Shown: positions 45,691 through 57,434 of the stretch, piece after piece | Layout of the letters: the number at the start of each line of letters is the position of its first letter | Numbering within the stretch: the first letter of the stretch is position 1 | Source of the DNA: Bursaphelenchus xylophilus | Lineage: Eukaryota; Nematoda; Chromadorea; Rhabditida; Aphelenchoididae | Assembly: GCA_904066235.2 (NCBI GenBank) | Contig: CAJFCV020000003.1 | Span: forward strand, 10,664,001-10,728,000 | Length of the DNA stretch: 64,000 nt | Direction: 5' to 3' | Notes under the pieces: model-generated | The model's database searches: none | Told to the model about the DNA's origin: nothing | The model's input: only the letters and a program-made list of their open reading frames with translations | Made by a program: the position numbers and the translations under genes

Positions 45691-46693
45691 TTGAGCTTTC
45701 GAAAGAGAATAAAGATGTATTTCCTTTTTCTGCAAATCTCAGACAAAGTCGCTAGACTCCTTGAACGATGAAATCGAGAAGTTAGAGGGTGAAAGCAATC
45801 CTTTCTTTGGGATGTAGCGCTTGGATTAGACTTTTAAACACCGAAAAAAGACTGAAGAGCTGAGAATAAAAGGGTTAAAATTAACGGTAATTACCTTCAA
45901 ATTGGGCGGTTCAGAGTTCAAATCATGGATTTTGAGAGAAAATCCTACTTATTGTTTGTTGTTTATTCTTTACATCTCAAAAGATGAATTGTTAACCAGA
46001 GATTGCCACAGTCAAAATTTCGGCTCCGACTCCCATGAAAATTTTAAAAAGGTCTCAAGGCTCCCGTGCAAAAAAATTTTAAAAAATATTTTTCCAAAAA
46101 TAAAAGTTATTAGTGCCAGAGATCATACACCCAACGTTTTTGCAGCCAAGTCGTATGTAACACATCCTTCCCAGTATTTTTTGCAAGTTGGTTTAACAAG
46201 ATCATGAAATTTTTTACTTTTCTGAACGCTGAGATGCCTGGCTCCGACTTTAGGCTCGGGAGTCGGAGCCGCACCCAAAATTTCCGAGAGCCGGCTCCGG
46301 AGCCGTGGCAACCTGTGTTGTTAACTATAACTTTTGTTAACTGCAAATGACATTACTGAACATTATGTAAAAGCTCCAATCGAACCCCCATAATGTCTTG
46401 ATGCTAGCTCGCTTGGCCCTCGGCCATCTACCGGAGATTCCAGCTGTGCAGTCCGAGAGTCACCTTACTCCAGCCTCGTGACCACATCGACTGGCCATAC
46501 CGGGTGGGCTTAGGCCTCGATCGGGCCGTTGACATTTACAGGATCATCAAAAGGGGCGGAGTCTGAACCCATAAGTAGCGGCCCTATTCTGCACTTTTTT
46601 TAACCTCTGGACAACCACTTGCATGCAACAAAGGCTGTCTATAAAAACATTTTCAGAGGCTTTGAAGTGAATTTTAGGACTAAATGCCCCTCT

Positions 46694-46832
46694 ATCAGTC
46701 TGTCGGGAAAATTGTCGAAATACGCATCATTGTCAAGAAAATTTATTGTGTCGCGGCAAAATCAAGTTATTTTTCATTTCAGCGACGCAATCGGCGTAGC
46801 AACATTTGCTCAATATTTTCCCGGCAGACTGA
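46694..46832. mobile_element. Family A MITE
   Basis: The left end is ATCAGTCTGTCGGGAAAATT and the right end 'caatattttcccggcagact'. It is 139 bp and non-coding. Confidence 0.75.
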
Positions 46833-47582
46833 AGTAATGAAACAAATTTTCATGGGTCGATGTAAACCGTTGTACCAAGCTTAGAAAATAAAAAGTTTCC
46901 CCAAAAAACAGTGTAAAATGCACAGTACCTACTCCGTCAAAGCCTATGAAACCCGAAAGCCACCCTCTTATCCGCAATCAAAGATGTTTAATCCACTCCT
47001 TCCACTAATTAAAACTGTAGTCACCTTCCATCGAATACACCCGCCGCCTTTGTCCCCATGGTCCCATCAGTCTGCGGTGTTCACTCCTTTATCTCCGGAA
47101 AAAAGTATTAACCGCACCGGAGGCGGATTAAAAATGCATTTGTGGGAACAAATTACTGTAAGCGGCCCCAACTTTGGCCTCAAGTGAGATTACTTTGCGG
47201 ATGAGATCGGGTATGCGAAAGTGGGCGGAGCCCGCGCGATTTATTGTCTGGATGATGTCGAAGATAAATTTCGTGCGCTTCGAAATGCAACAATTAGCCC
47301 GAGGAGGAGTGAATTAATGGGAGAAATGGACGCTTGGTCTATAAGGTGGACTATTATACATTAACCATTGGACTATGAGGTCAGAAGACATCAGACAAGA
47401 TCAAAAAAAAAGTCGCGACGAGAGTGGAGCCGGAAAACGCAAGATTAGACACAGGACATAGACCTATGTACTAGCCCTTCCGGGAAGTCGCCGCGCCGAT
47501 TTTTGGCGCTTGCACTGTGCAAAAAAGTCAGGGTACAAGCGACAGCCATGAAAAGTCTGTTGCACGGAGGAAAAGAAGAGAT

Positions 47583-47762
47583 TTACCGGTCATTCAAACG
47601 AGATTTCCACGTTGTCGCCAGGTAGCGGAAGTCATGCTATAATTCAAAAACCTCATAAAGACGTCGGAATATAACATATCATGATTCAGTGGGGGAAATT
47701 GGTGGGACTGAGCCGTAAATTTGTCAAGAGGAAAGAGTCCAAAAAGGTGTTGCAGTTTCGTT
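47583..47762. repeat. Direct repeat unit, copy 2
   Basis: This is the second copy of the 45505-45690 segment, in the same orientation and 2.1 kb away. Confidence 0.7.
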
Positions 47763-48130
47763 TTCTCAGTGTGAATGTCGCCGATTTCAGGCCGCCGGCT
47801 TTCCGGAGGGTCTTGTTCGCAATAGTTGCCAACTTTGAATAATGAATTAGCCTATGAAATCCATGTTCATCCAATTTTATTTCATTTCTTTTCCCGTGTT
47901 TTTGCATCGAATAAACGAATATCTTGGACCAATAAAAACGATAGACGTTTCCCCCATCCCACTACCACTTTCCCGATGTGGTTTTCTCCCCGTGACGATC
48001 AAGCATAAGGCTGATAAACGACATAAATTACATACAAGAAAAATTCGAAAAAACTTCCTTTTTTCTGGACCAGGTATTTCGTAGCTTGCGCCCTGGCCTC
48101 CTTGCAGACTAGAAATAAAAATAGAAAATA

Positions 48131-48190
48131 GCCTAAGCGCTAATCTAAGCTTTGGTTAAGCCTAAACTAAGCCTAACCCGCCTAAACCTG
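48131..48190. repeat. Degenerate interstitial telomere-like repeat (GCCTAA)n
   Basis: Four exact GCCTAA hexamers plus several near matches occur within 60 bp. TTAGGC, its complement, is the nematode telomere repeat. The spacing is irregular, so this is an old internal remnant or a chance-biased run. Confidence 0.5.
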
Positions 48191-50559
48191 AGGCTACCCC
48201 AACGTCTGATATTCCTTGCAACCGAAATTGTTCGAACGCAAGCTGGACCTTTTCTTCGGTTGGACCAGAAAAAGGAAAGACCTTCTTTTCGCTTGGTCCA
48301 GAAAAAGGAAATTTTACAGAAAGTTCCCCTATACAACGAGCCACAACGGACCAAGAAAAGATTTGAAAAACAAGGTGTTATTGTACATATTATGTAGATC
48401 CATTAAGGCCTACAACTGACTTGACAGAGGCCTATGCTGGGTCTACGTCAAAATCCTCCTTTCAAAAAAACATTGCATTAAAGTATTATACCAATCCTTC
48501 AAAACAGAAGTCACATCGTAAATATCTTGAATATGGCATAATCCCCAAACCGATAAGCCAACTCATCGTCATAAACAGTCATTAAAAATTCTGAAAAGCA
48601 CAATAAAATCGCCGCCTATTGTCAGACGGTTGCATAAATAAACTCGTCGGAAGTTGAATACGATAATCCAGAATTGCATCTGCGACTTTTCCTCGGAAAA
48701 TCGCAATCACATTAGGACCTCACTTCACGTCTCAAAATCCGAGGCCAAAAAGCACATCAGAGCCGACAAAGAAACCCTTTAAGTCGGCGGAAGTAGGACG
48801 TAACCGCGATGACTTTGTTATCAAGCCATGTTCGAGTCGGGCGCAGGTCTTTTTTATGCCTTCCGCCTTTCAAATCGTATTGTTAGAAGCGATTGTGCGG
48901 CGCCGGAAAGGAAACAAAATCCGCGCCGGACGCGAAAGTTGGAACACACGTAAAGGGAGGGGACTGGGTTGTAAAACGCCGTCTTAAAAGGGCAGAACAT
49001 TCGAATTCGAGGAGGATTCCCGGAAGCAAATTTACATATGTTCTGGTAAAAGTGCGACGTTCAGGTTTTGGCGTAACTCGGCACGTAAAAGAAGTTTTTC
49101 GAAGATTGGCACGTGATTCTAACATTCCTAATTCACGGTTTGTAAAACCAACCGAGTTTTTTTAAGTGGAAAATTTTTTCTGTGAGCTTTGTCATCAAAA
49201 ATTTCAACGATATCTCGGCCACAGAAAGAAAGAGGTCCAAAAAAATTCTCAGAAAAAATAGAAAAGATACTACTGGAAAATCGCTGTAGTAAATTATGCA
49301 CTGTGCGGAAACAGTCACAGTGCGAGCGACAGCCCAAAAAAGCCTATTGCAAAGAGCAAAAAGCAAGAAATTTCACAGTGCGAAGTGAACTTTTGTTTTC
49401 GCAAAGTGCATGCCGCCGAAATTTAGTCCCAAGTTGAGTTTGGAGAAAATTTGCCGCTTTTGACCCTTTGAAAAACAAAGCATAATATAGTTCATCAAGA
49501 TAAATATTTTTCACTGGAAAAAAACGATTTGTCATCGTTCCCGGCCCGGAAAAAGCTATTGCATGGTGCAAAAAGCAAGAAATTTCACATGCCATTTTAA
49601 ACTTTTGTTTTTGCAAAGTGCACGTCGCTAAAATCACTCCACTAGGCGGGCTCACGCTTGCGGGCAACCATTTTGCGAGCAGCTAGAAGAACCACGGGAG
49701 AATTTCGATTTTGAGAAAAGTAATGGCCACTTGATTTTTTTAATTTTTTTTACATCGATGGGCGGCGAAAAAAGATCGGAACACTGTGATTACAGCAGGA
49801 AGTTCAAACGACGTATTTGGCAATTGAATGTTGCAAATAAAGTTTCCTGGTGTATGAGTGGCTTGAATAGTTACTATAAGGTTTACCAGGAATTTTGAAA
49901 AGTTTATAAACCATTTTTTGAAAACAAAAAATACCACAACTTTGAAAGCAGCATAGGTTACACATGCCAAATTTTAAAACTAAAATTTGATTGCATTTTC
50001 CAAAAGTATTCATTTCGCTCTGTGTGTGCCCCGCGTGTACTGTGAACCCTATTCGTCGCAATACGACGCCTTTTTTGCGCAACAGCCCACTGCGCAAACA
50101 TGTCAAGATTTTTTGGCTCGCTGTAGAAAACTTGATTAAAAAGAGGAAACATTTTTTGACTATAATCACGTCCTCCAAGACTGTCTTTGACACACAGTTT
50201 TTTCCTCCTTCCTTATAAAGAAAACCCCCATATTTGGCCTGGAAAACCCTTCCTTCCGGCCGCAAAAAACGACTAAGCCTCCATTTCAAGAACTTGTTAA
50301 AAATCTCAGCGGAGATCCCCTACAGCGGTTTACATCACGTTTCGTCGAAAGCGGAAATCGAATTTGAACGCTGGCAACTAATAGGGTTTTGGATATGAAG
50401 TATACAATATTGACGTCTAAAAATATGGACATTTGTTGAGCCAATCGCGGAATTGTAAGCAAAAAACGGCATTTTATGCAGAAACATAGCCACAGACTTC
50501 AGCTCATTTCTTTTTTTTAACACCCTGTACAAATCAGAGGCCCGGCAATTCCCTACACT

Positions 50560-50715
50560 ATCAGTTTGTCGGGAAAATAATGAGCACTCTGTCGCTTCGT
50601 AAGTCGCATCGCTGCCAAGAAAATGAATTGTGTCGCGGCAAAATCGAATTGCTTTTCATTTCAGTGACGCGATAAGGGCAGCGAAATTGTGCTCGTTATT
50701 TTCCCGGCAGAATGA
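50560..50715. mobile_element. Family A MITE
   Basis: The left end is ATCAGTTTGTCGGGAAAATA and the right end 'cgttattttcccggcagaat'. It is 156 bp. Confidence 0.75.
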
Positions 50716-51128
50716 TATTTTGTTAACCCTTTCTTAGCTGGCTAGAAAACGCATGAAATGTACATAAAATTAGATGACTTTTTTGGGTTTAAGGTTTGAG
50801 TGCCTCAACATTCTTTCATGCCAAATTCCAAGGTCCAAAGCCTAATGCATATATGCCGATGTTCGGGTGCACGGAAACCCAGGGAGTCTCCCTCCTCATT
50901 TCGGCACTTCGCACACCCAGTATCGGGCAAATTCACACAAAATGTCACAACAAAAATTTAAATTTTGTCTAGCAATATGTATAGTTTTAACTAGTTGAAA
51001 GGTCATGACATTGGCGGGTTGGGAAGACGAACTTTCAAAACGGCGCGAGGGAAAAGGTTTTTTCTGGGGTGTAGTAGTAACGTTTAAATGAGAGAGAATA
51101 ATCTCACTAAAAAATATTATACATAATA

Positions 51129-51268
51129 TTAGTCTGTCGGAAAAATATTGTGCATTTGGTTGCACCGAAAATCGCTTTGCCGCCAAGAGAATAAATACAT
51201 AGTGTCGCGGCAAATTGAAATTGCTTTTCACTTCAGCGTTGTGCTCATTATTTTTCCGACAGACTGGT
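51129..51268. mobile_element. Family A MITE
   Basis: The left end is TAGTCTGTCGGAAAAATATT and the right end 'cattatttttccgacagact'. It is 140 bp. Confidence 0.75.
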
Positions 51269-51879
51269 AGTTGCTACAAGGTTGAAGCAGCTGCTTCCCC
51301 GAGGTGGTTGCCCGAAAATTTCGTGACTCGACCATGCACAGTGAAAAACGAATTCTCCGAAAAGTGCAATCTGCCGCTTACGTCGCGCAATGACACTGCC
51401 TAGTGCTTTATTCATTGTGAACTGTTTGCCGCGCAAATCCACTTTGCGGCGCCCACCGCACGGTGCAAAGAAATGTCAAGACGTTTCGGCCCACGGAGTA
51501 CCACGATCCCGCTCGCACGATGACTCGAACTTCTATTTCCGGCCCCATCATAGAGCCCCTAGTCTTGGCGAGTAGGTGGGCGTCTTCCCGAAGCAGTCAA
51601 AGCAAATTCAAGGTGCTTAATGAAGGAGGACACTAAAAACGTCTTCGCAGGAACCAAAAAGAATTCCGCTCTCGGGGCATCGGAGATGAAATGCTCAGCT
51701 TTATGCATTTCTTAGGACAGGATGGCAAGGGAACAGAGAGCAACATGCGAGATAATGGGCTTTGTCATGGTGACATTAAGAAAAAAAATCATTTCTTTGT
51801 GAAATTTCTAAATAACAGTACTTTTTAGTGTTTGACATGTATTATTTAGCATAACAGAAAAATGTCCAAGTGTATAGAG

Positions 51880-52450
51880 GAGATGCTCCAAGTACAATAC
51901 TCACATTTTGACAACAACCGGCAAAAATTTAGATTAATTTTCGCTTAATTTTTCGCACTTTGCAAAACAGCCAAAATTTTTAGATTGAAAATTGTCAATA
52001 ATGCGAAACCTTTTTGCGAATTTTAACTTAAAACGTTTCACGCCTGCTTCTACCGTAGAGCGTAATTTTCCCACTAAAAATCAAATTTTTTACACGAAAT
52101 TGGCAAAGATACGGCCAAAAAGTGTTTTCCTCCCTGATCTCGGCCGCAAAAATCGTTGAATATTTTGGCTGCCCCTGGAAAGCGCCAGCTGAGATTTCCA
52201 GAGGTTTTTGCGTGGAATATGCATAACGTGTGCGGAATTTATGTAAAGAAACCCTTTGCGCTGCCCTTTCAGTACTTTTTCATTGCTGTTTTTCTCCCTG
52301 ACCGCTCTCCACATTCTATTATACGTACTCTCTCGGCGGCAAAGATCGTTGAATATCTCGGCTGCCCCTGGAAAGCCAGAGCTAAAATTTTCAGTAATAG
52401 ATATATGGCCTATATCGGAAGTGTGTGTAAAATGTAAACAAAAACTGAGC
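51880..52450. repeat. Family B repeat, two overlapping partial copies
   Basis: Blocks 'cacgcctgcttctaccgtag', 'tctcggccgcaaaaatcgtt' and, a second time, 'tctcggcggcaaagatcgtt' with 'ctcggctgcccctggaaag' show two right halves in tandem. Confidence 0.6.
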
Positions 52451-52984
52451 GTCTCACGTTCTGATGATTCACTTGTTAATTGGAAAAACAGAAAATATAC
52501 CGCAAAAGAAATTCCATTCGAATCAATTTCACTATGCATCTTTCAAAGACCTTACTGTAGGATAACAAGATAGACCAAAGACTCTTTTTTGAAGCGTGAA
52601 CGTTTTTCGCATTTACAATTAGTCATAAACATGATAACAAGATTATAAAATCACACACAGAAACAGTTACACTTGCTTTATAAATAAAAAATGTTGCACT
52701 TCTCAAATCCTGCTCCCATCGAGAATAACATAAATAGGAGGCTTTCTTTAAATATTTGATTTCCCATCTCGTGTCAACTAAATACATATTTCTTCACGAC
52801 CATAATTCGCCTGTAAGATGGGGAGAGGGCAAAAATTCATGGAATTTTGAAATTCTACGGCGAGTTAAAAGTCCCATGAATAAATGAGCAGGAGATAAAG
52901 ACGTAACAAAAAAGAGGCGGAAATACCATAAAGAGTTGCCGAATGGTATGTAGTTCTCGGGCCATTTACGAACCGACATGGCAA

Positions 52985-53335
52985 TTTGCAAAAGTACATG
53001 ATGGGGATTGCTCCACGGACTTGCTGAAAAGTTCCTTTCAATGGCTAAAACATAAAAAAGGGTTTTTACAAAGGAAGTGCTCGAAGAGCAACGTCAGATT
53101 TCAATTAATGGAACTTGACGCAAATTTAGGTTCATGTTTTACTGACGTTTTTGGGATCAAAAGTTTTTACGTTTATTACTGCCGTTGAGGAGAGTATTTC
53201 CACACGAAAAATCAATCTTTTCCACATGAAAGTGGCAAAGATATCGTCTGATTTTTTTCAGTGACCGCTCTCTGCGTAAGGTCGTTGAATATCTCGGCTG
53301 TTCCTGCTAAGCGAGCGCTAAAAATTCCAGGAATT
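52985..53335. repeat. Family B repeat, degraded
   Basis: It includes 'gaacttgacgcaaatttagg', 'ccacatgaaagtggcaaaga' and 'ggtcgttgaatatctcggct'. It abuts the right arm of a family A MITE (53336-53368). Confidence 0.5.
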
Positions 53336-53368
53336 GAAGCGTGCTCACTATTTTCCTGACAGACTGAT
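53336..53368. mobile_element. Family A MITE, right arm only
   Basis: 'ctcactattttcctgacagact' is a solo terminal arm. The left arm is replaced by family B sequence. Confidence 0.55.
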
Positions 53369-53377
53369 ATACTATTA

Positions 53378-54602
53378 GGGTGTCCCATAAGTCTTGCAAA
53401 TTTTTGGGTGGTCGACTTGAGCGAATTCTTGTAAGCTTTGAAACGCATTACGGAGTATGTTGGATGTACTGGTTTAAAGCTCAGATAAAGCGCTTCTAAA
53501 CCGTATATGACAAAGCCACAGAGGATCCACCTGCTGCCCACACTGCCCCGATATTGTACTAGACATTAAGAAAAATTTTGCTTGCCGATTTTAAAACGGA
53601 TATATGCTTTCTAAAAATAGATCTGTGGGCCCACTACACGTGAAAATAGGACGCATGAGAGCTTCGGATCATATTCTAGTCCACGCTGCGATACAGGCAT
53701 GGGCACTTTTGTGGTGGTTTGACCAACATGAAAACTGTTGCACTAACGTTTTTCTGACCTATTTTTTCGACGGTAGAAAGTGTTGGCCGTAGCTCTGCAT
53801 CATGTGTAATCTACGCTTGCTTGTGAACATAATGAGGCTATGATTACCGCCTGTATCAATTTTTTGCCTTGAGATATACATAATTCAAAATTTTCCCTAT
53901 TATTTTTAAAATTTACAGAAATTTTTTTAAATTTAGTGTTTTTTTCAGCCCTTGGCACCGCTATTCCAAAATCCTCTTGCTAAGATAAAATACATATGTC
54001 AATGTTTAAAAGTCACTGCACTACAAGATTATTTGTATCCATGCCAACTTTTTTGGTATTGAGTAAATGCACCTCATTTTTTCAAATTTTCTTGGGTTAG
54101 CGGTAATTCAGAACAAGGTAGCCAACGGATCCGTTCTTAAAACGCATAAATCTAACGCTATTTTAATTATGGTAACGGCCCGACCTGAGAAACCATCCTC
54201 AAAAAAATTTATACGCAAAAGTATATACATCGTGATATTCACCATGGCGCCTGATACAAGAAGCCTGCAGGACAGCGTCATAAGCAAGAATTCAGTGGAA
54301 AGCGCCGCTTTTTTAGAAACAGAGTACTCAGTAGATTTATAAAAAAGTGTGGTTGCAAAGGTGCAGCCTCACTTACCAAAGAACGGAATCGTTTTCCTAA
54401 CCCTTCCCAAAACTGGACAATATTAAAGAGTGTCAAGTATTTCCCCGGAGGGCACGTGGTTAGTTAAAATTTTTATGCTGTTAACAAGTGTAACAGATGG
54501 TGGTCCTAACAGTACCAATCATTAAGAAGTATAGTTCTCTAGGCCCTCGAAATGAGACGTTAATTCTTAAACCCAAAAATTTGCAAGACTTATGGGACAC
54601 CC
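53378..54602. mobile_element. Mariner-like TIR element, 1.2 kb
   Basis: The left end GGGTGTCCCATAAGTCTTGC and the right end, its reverse complement, form TIRs of about 31 bp reaching through 'aaatttttgggt'. TA is duplicated at 53376-53377 and 54603-54604. The size is right for a mariner, but no DDE/DDD motif or full transposase frame is visible on either strand, so it is degenerate or non-autonomous. A truncated relative is at 36040-36184. Confidence 0.8.
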
Positions 54603-54629
54603 TAATAATAAAAAAATGTCCCATTTCAT

Positions 54630-55075
54630 AGGGGAAGTACCTCAAATACGATGCTCAGATATTGACAAAACCCCGGCACAAATTTAGACTAATTTTTTCT
54701 GGGACATATACCAGACTTGTAGCTCGCACCTTGCCAAAAACAGCCGATATTTTTAGGTCGAAAGTCGGCAAAAGTACGATACTGTTTTGCGAAATTTGTA
54801 ACTTGCAAAGTTTCACGCCTATTTCTACCGTAGATAGTAATGTTCCCATTAAAATGCGAACTTTTCTACAGAAATTGGCAAAAATACGGCCAAAAACTGT
54901 TTTATCCATCACCGATCTCCGCACTTTGCCTACTCCTTTGGCTCTTTAGCCGCTCTCCCGATTCAGCGCGCTCTCTCCTCAGCAAGGATTGTTGAATAAC
55001 ATATTTAACGATCTCATGGCCAGACCTTCAAAGCGTGAGTAAAACTTTCAACATTTGATGTCTACACGACTCATT
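54630..55075. repeat. Family B repeat copy
   Basis: It runs from 'ggaagtacctcaaatacgat' through 'cgcctatttctaccgtagat' to 'aaagcgtgagtaaaactttc', in family order. Confidence 0.65.
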
Positions 55076-55519
55076 ATGTAAGAAACGTTCCTTGCCATTT
55101 CAAAATGCGTACACATGTTTACTCTATGCGTCACGCCGCAGCTTCAATTGAACGATTAACCTTTGAATTTGCCTATAGACTCTCATCCGTCCAATTTCGC
55201 ACATGACTTTTTTTCATAAAGGTCACACAATTCCAGATTGACGATATAGTAGCTCTGGTAAACAAAATGCGTAATCCCATGCATGCAAATCAGAGGAGTC
55301 TGCAGACGCTACGTGTATTATATACAGACAATTATAGGATGAAATTTTGTGGATTTACAAAGGCTCTCGAACTACCGTACAAAGCGTATCCGATTAGAAA
55401 ACCGGATTGGAGACAGGGCAAAGGTCGAAGGATTTGTCTTGCGGATAATGCTGGACTAAAAATACAGTGAAATTGGGGCTACAGTAAAACCTCTGATTCT
55501 GCATTTGCTGTAGAAAAAT

Positions 55520-55634
55520 GTCTGACTTCGCCATAGTCGTGCACCAAATCTATAGCGGCAGCTAGACATTGCAAAGCGATGATTAGCGAGTCCAAGGCGC
55601 AAAGTATCCACATTGTTTTCCCGACAGGACTGAT
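55520..55634. mobile_element. Family A MITE, right half
   Basis: 'cacattgttttcccgacagg' is the right terminus. Its inner part (about 55550-55605) resembles the copy at 62251-62413. The left end is eroded. Confidence 0.5.
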
Positions 55635-55635
55635 A

Positions 55636-57258
55636 TGTATGTGAGCAAAATTTTGAAATGTTTTCGCTTCGGGAGAAGTTCTCCAAAAAATTCCTTTCCC
55701 CAAGTCCCATTTCAAACATTTTTCAAATTCACCAAAAAACTCTTTTTTCCCAGTCCCGAAGCGAAAGTACTAAACGGTATCGTTGACCCGAAATGTCGTT
55801 GACCCGAGGTGTCGTTGACCCGAAGTGTCGCGACCGAGTTGTCCCTGACCCGAAACGTCGTAGCGCCTTACAAAATCGCAAGGCGCCTAAACGTTTCCCT
55901 TACAGAGAGGCTTCCTTAGGCCGAGACCAATTTTTGACTGAAAATTTATTTTTCGATGTTTGCAAAACTTCAGAGAGCGCTTCGCTTGTAGGATTCTACC
56001 GAATTTCATAAACGTTCTGTAAGTTTTTTGTTGGCTATGTTTTTTTTTGTTTTTACCCAGTTGTTTTTCACAAAGCCTCAAGTGCTCAAGTTTTCTTTGA
56101 ATTTCACTCATCTTTGGGCATACGCGGAAAGTATTAATTTTTGTAGGAACATTGCCCTTTACGGTACAAATATACGTGAAACTTTTCAAGGCAAATCCGC
56201 AAACAAAACTGTCGCATTTTTTCAAGGTTTCGGCTCAAAAAACCTCGGTCGTTTCTACAAATCGAGGATTAGGAGTCTTGTGTTTGACTTGGAAAAAATC
56301 AGTCTAAATCTGCGCCCTGTAGCATCGAAATATGAGCGTTTCCCCTGTCAATATCGTCTCTATCACACCTCCCCGGCTTCTCCATTCTTACCCATCTTCA
56401 CTGCTCGCGATAAATTGATTACAGCAAAAGCCTTTGCGACATTATATGAAGGAAACAACAACGATGAGCTCAAAGGGTAAACAACACGCCAAAAGAATAC
56501 ATATTAACAGGTGACGCACGTCAAAAAAACTTGGCATTCGGCACGTTTTACATTCATAATATTCAAAACATTCACAAAATCTAAGAGCTCCCAAGAACAA
56601 GAGAGCATTCCATAAATATGTAACAGATCATTACCATCTTCTTAAAGCCATCATGGAGCTTTGAAAAGGATTTTGAAATAGACAAGACAACAATTGGAGG
56701 AATATTAGCCGGTATCGTAGTCACTCATTTCCACCCTCAACTCGCGTCATCCGAGGAGAAAACGTGGGTGGAAATTCGTGCGATACGCTTAATTTTTGAT
56801 GCTTCGAATTTCTGCAAAAATTTATATTCAACGTAAGCGTATTTTAAGAACTAATCTTCCCTGGAAAATTTCTAAAAATGTTCTGGATTTTTAAGATGGT
56901 TTTTATGAGGAGCATAATGGATTTATTAATCAAAGGAAAGAGAATTTTAGATGTAAAGTTTAGGGTCCAAGTTTAGAGATTAGTAGATGAAAAAATGCAA
57001 CAGTCCACAACAAGGAAAAGAATATGTAATGCAGAGTAAACTATGTACATATAGTATTATATGAAAAACTGAAACAAAAAAAAATGTTTGTTATAGCCTC
57101 TACGAACCTCTACGAAGGTTCACATTAGCATAGCATGAGTAAATTGAAAGAACTGGACGTCAACTAGTATCAGGTCACAAAGGTCTTGGTTCCGGACCTC
57201 ACTCTGATTTACTAAAGATGATTTGTCAACAATAAAAGCCGACTCGGTGGATCTTGAT
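55636..57258. other. No gene seen
   Basis: Contains an inverted pair, 'cgcttcgggagaagttctcc' at 55667 against 'cccagtcccgaagcgaaagt' at 55749, and three or four short tandem units 'gtcgttgacccgaa' at 55787-55860. A family B piece lies at 56030-56345. The remainder is unassigned. Confidence 0.5.
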
Positions 57259-57259
57259 A

Positions 57260-57430
57260 GAGAGTAATGTGGCTCCCCGGGTTTTTATAGAAAAACCCTT
57301 GGAGCCACACAGCGCAAGCGTTTTTCAAAAAAATTCCCTGAAATTCTGTGATTGGAAGTTTTTTGCCAAATCCTGCGCTGTGTGGCTCCCCGAGTTTTCT
57401 TATGAAAACCCGGGGAGCCACATTACTCTC
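57260..57430. mobile_element. Double-hairpin MITE
   Basis: The outer arms GAGAGTAATGTGGCTCCCCG are mirrored at the right end. Each side also folds on itself: GTGGCTCC...GGAGCCAC surrounds an AAAAC/GTTTT stem at 57270-57309 and again at 57381-57421. A spacer of about 70 bp with 'acagcgca...tgcgctgt' at its ends lies between. Confidence 0.75.
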
Positions 57431-57434
57431 TCTT

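Larger units (their letters stand above)
45076..50559. other. Gene-poor region with dispersed and duplicated segments
   Basis: No exon set with splice phase or domain was found. It holds a direct repeat (45505-45690 and 47583-47762), a family A MITE (46694-46832), GCCTAA telomere-like repeats (48131-48190) and two diverged direct copies of a segment with 'aaaaagcaagaaatttcaca' (49345-49430 and 49553-49640). The segment 46318-46443 resembles 33770-33850. ORFs such as 46918-47187 (+) lack support. Confidence 0.5.
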
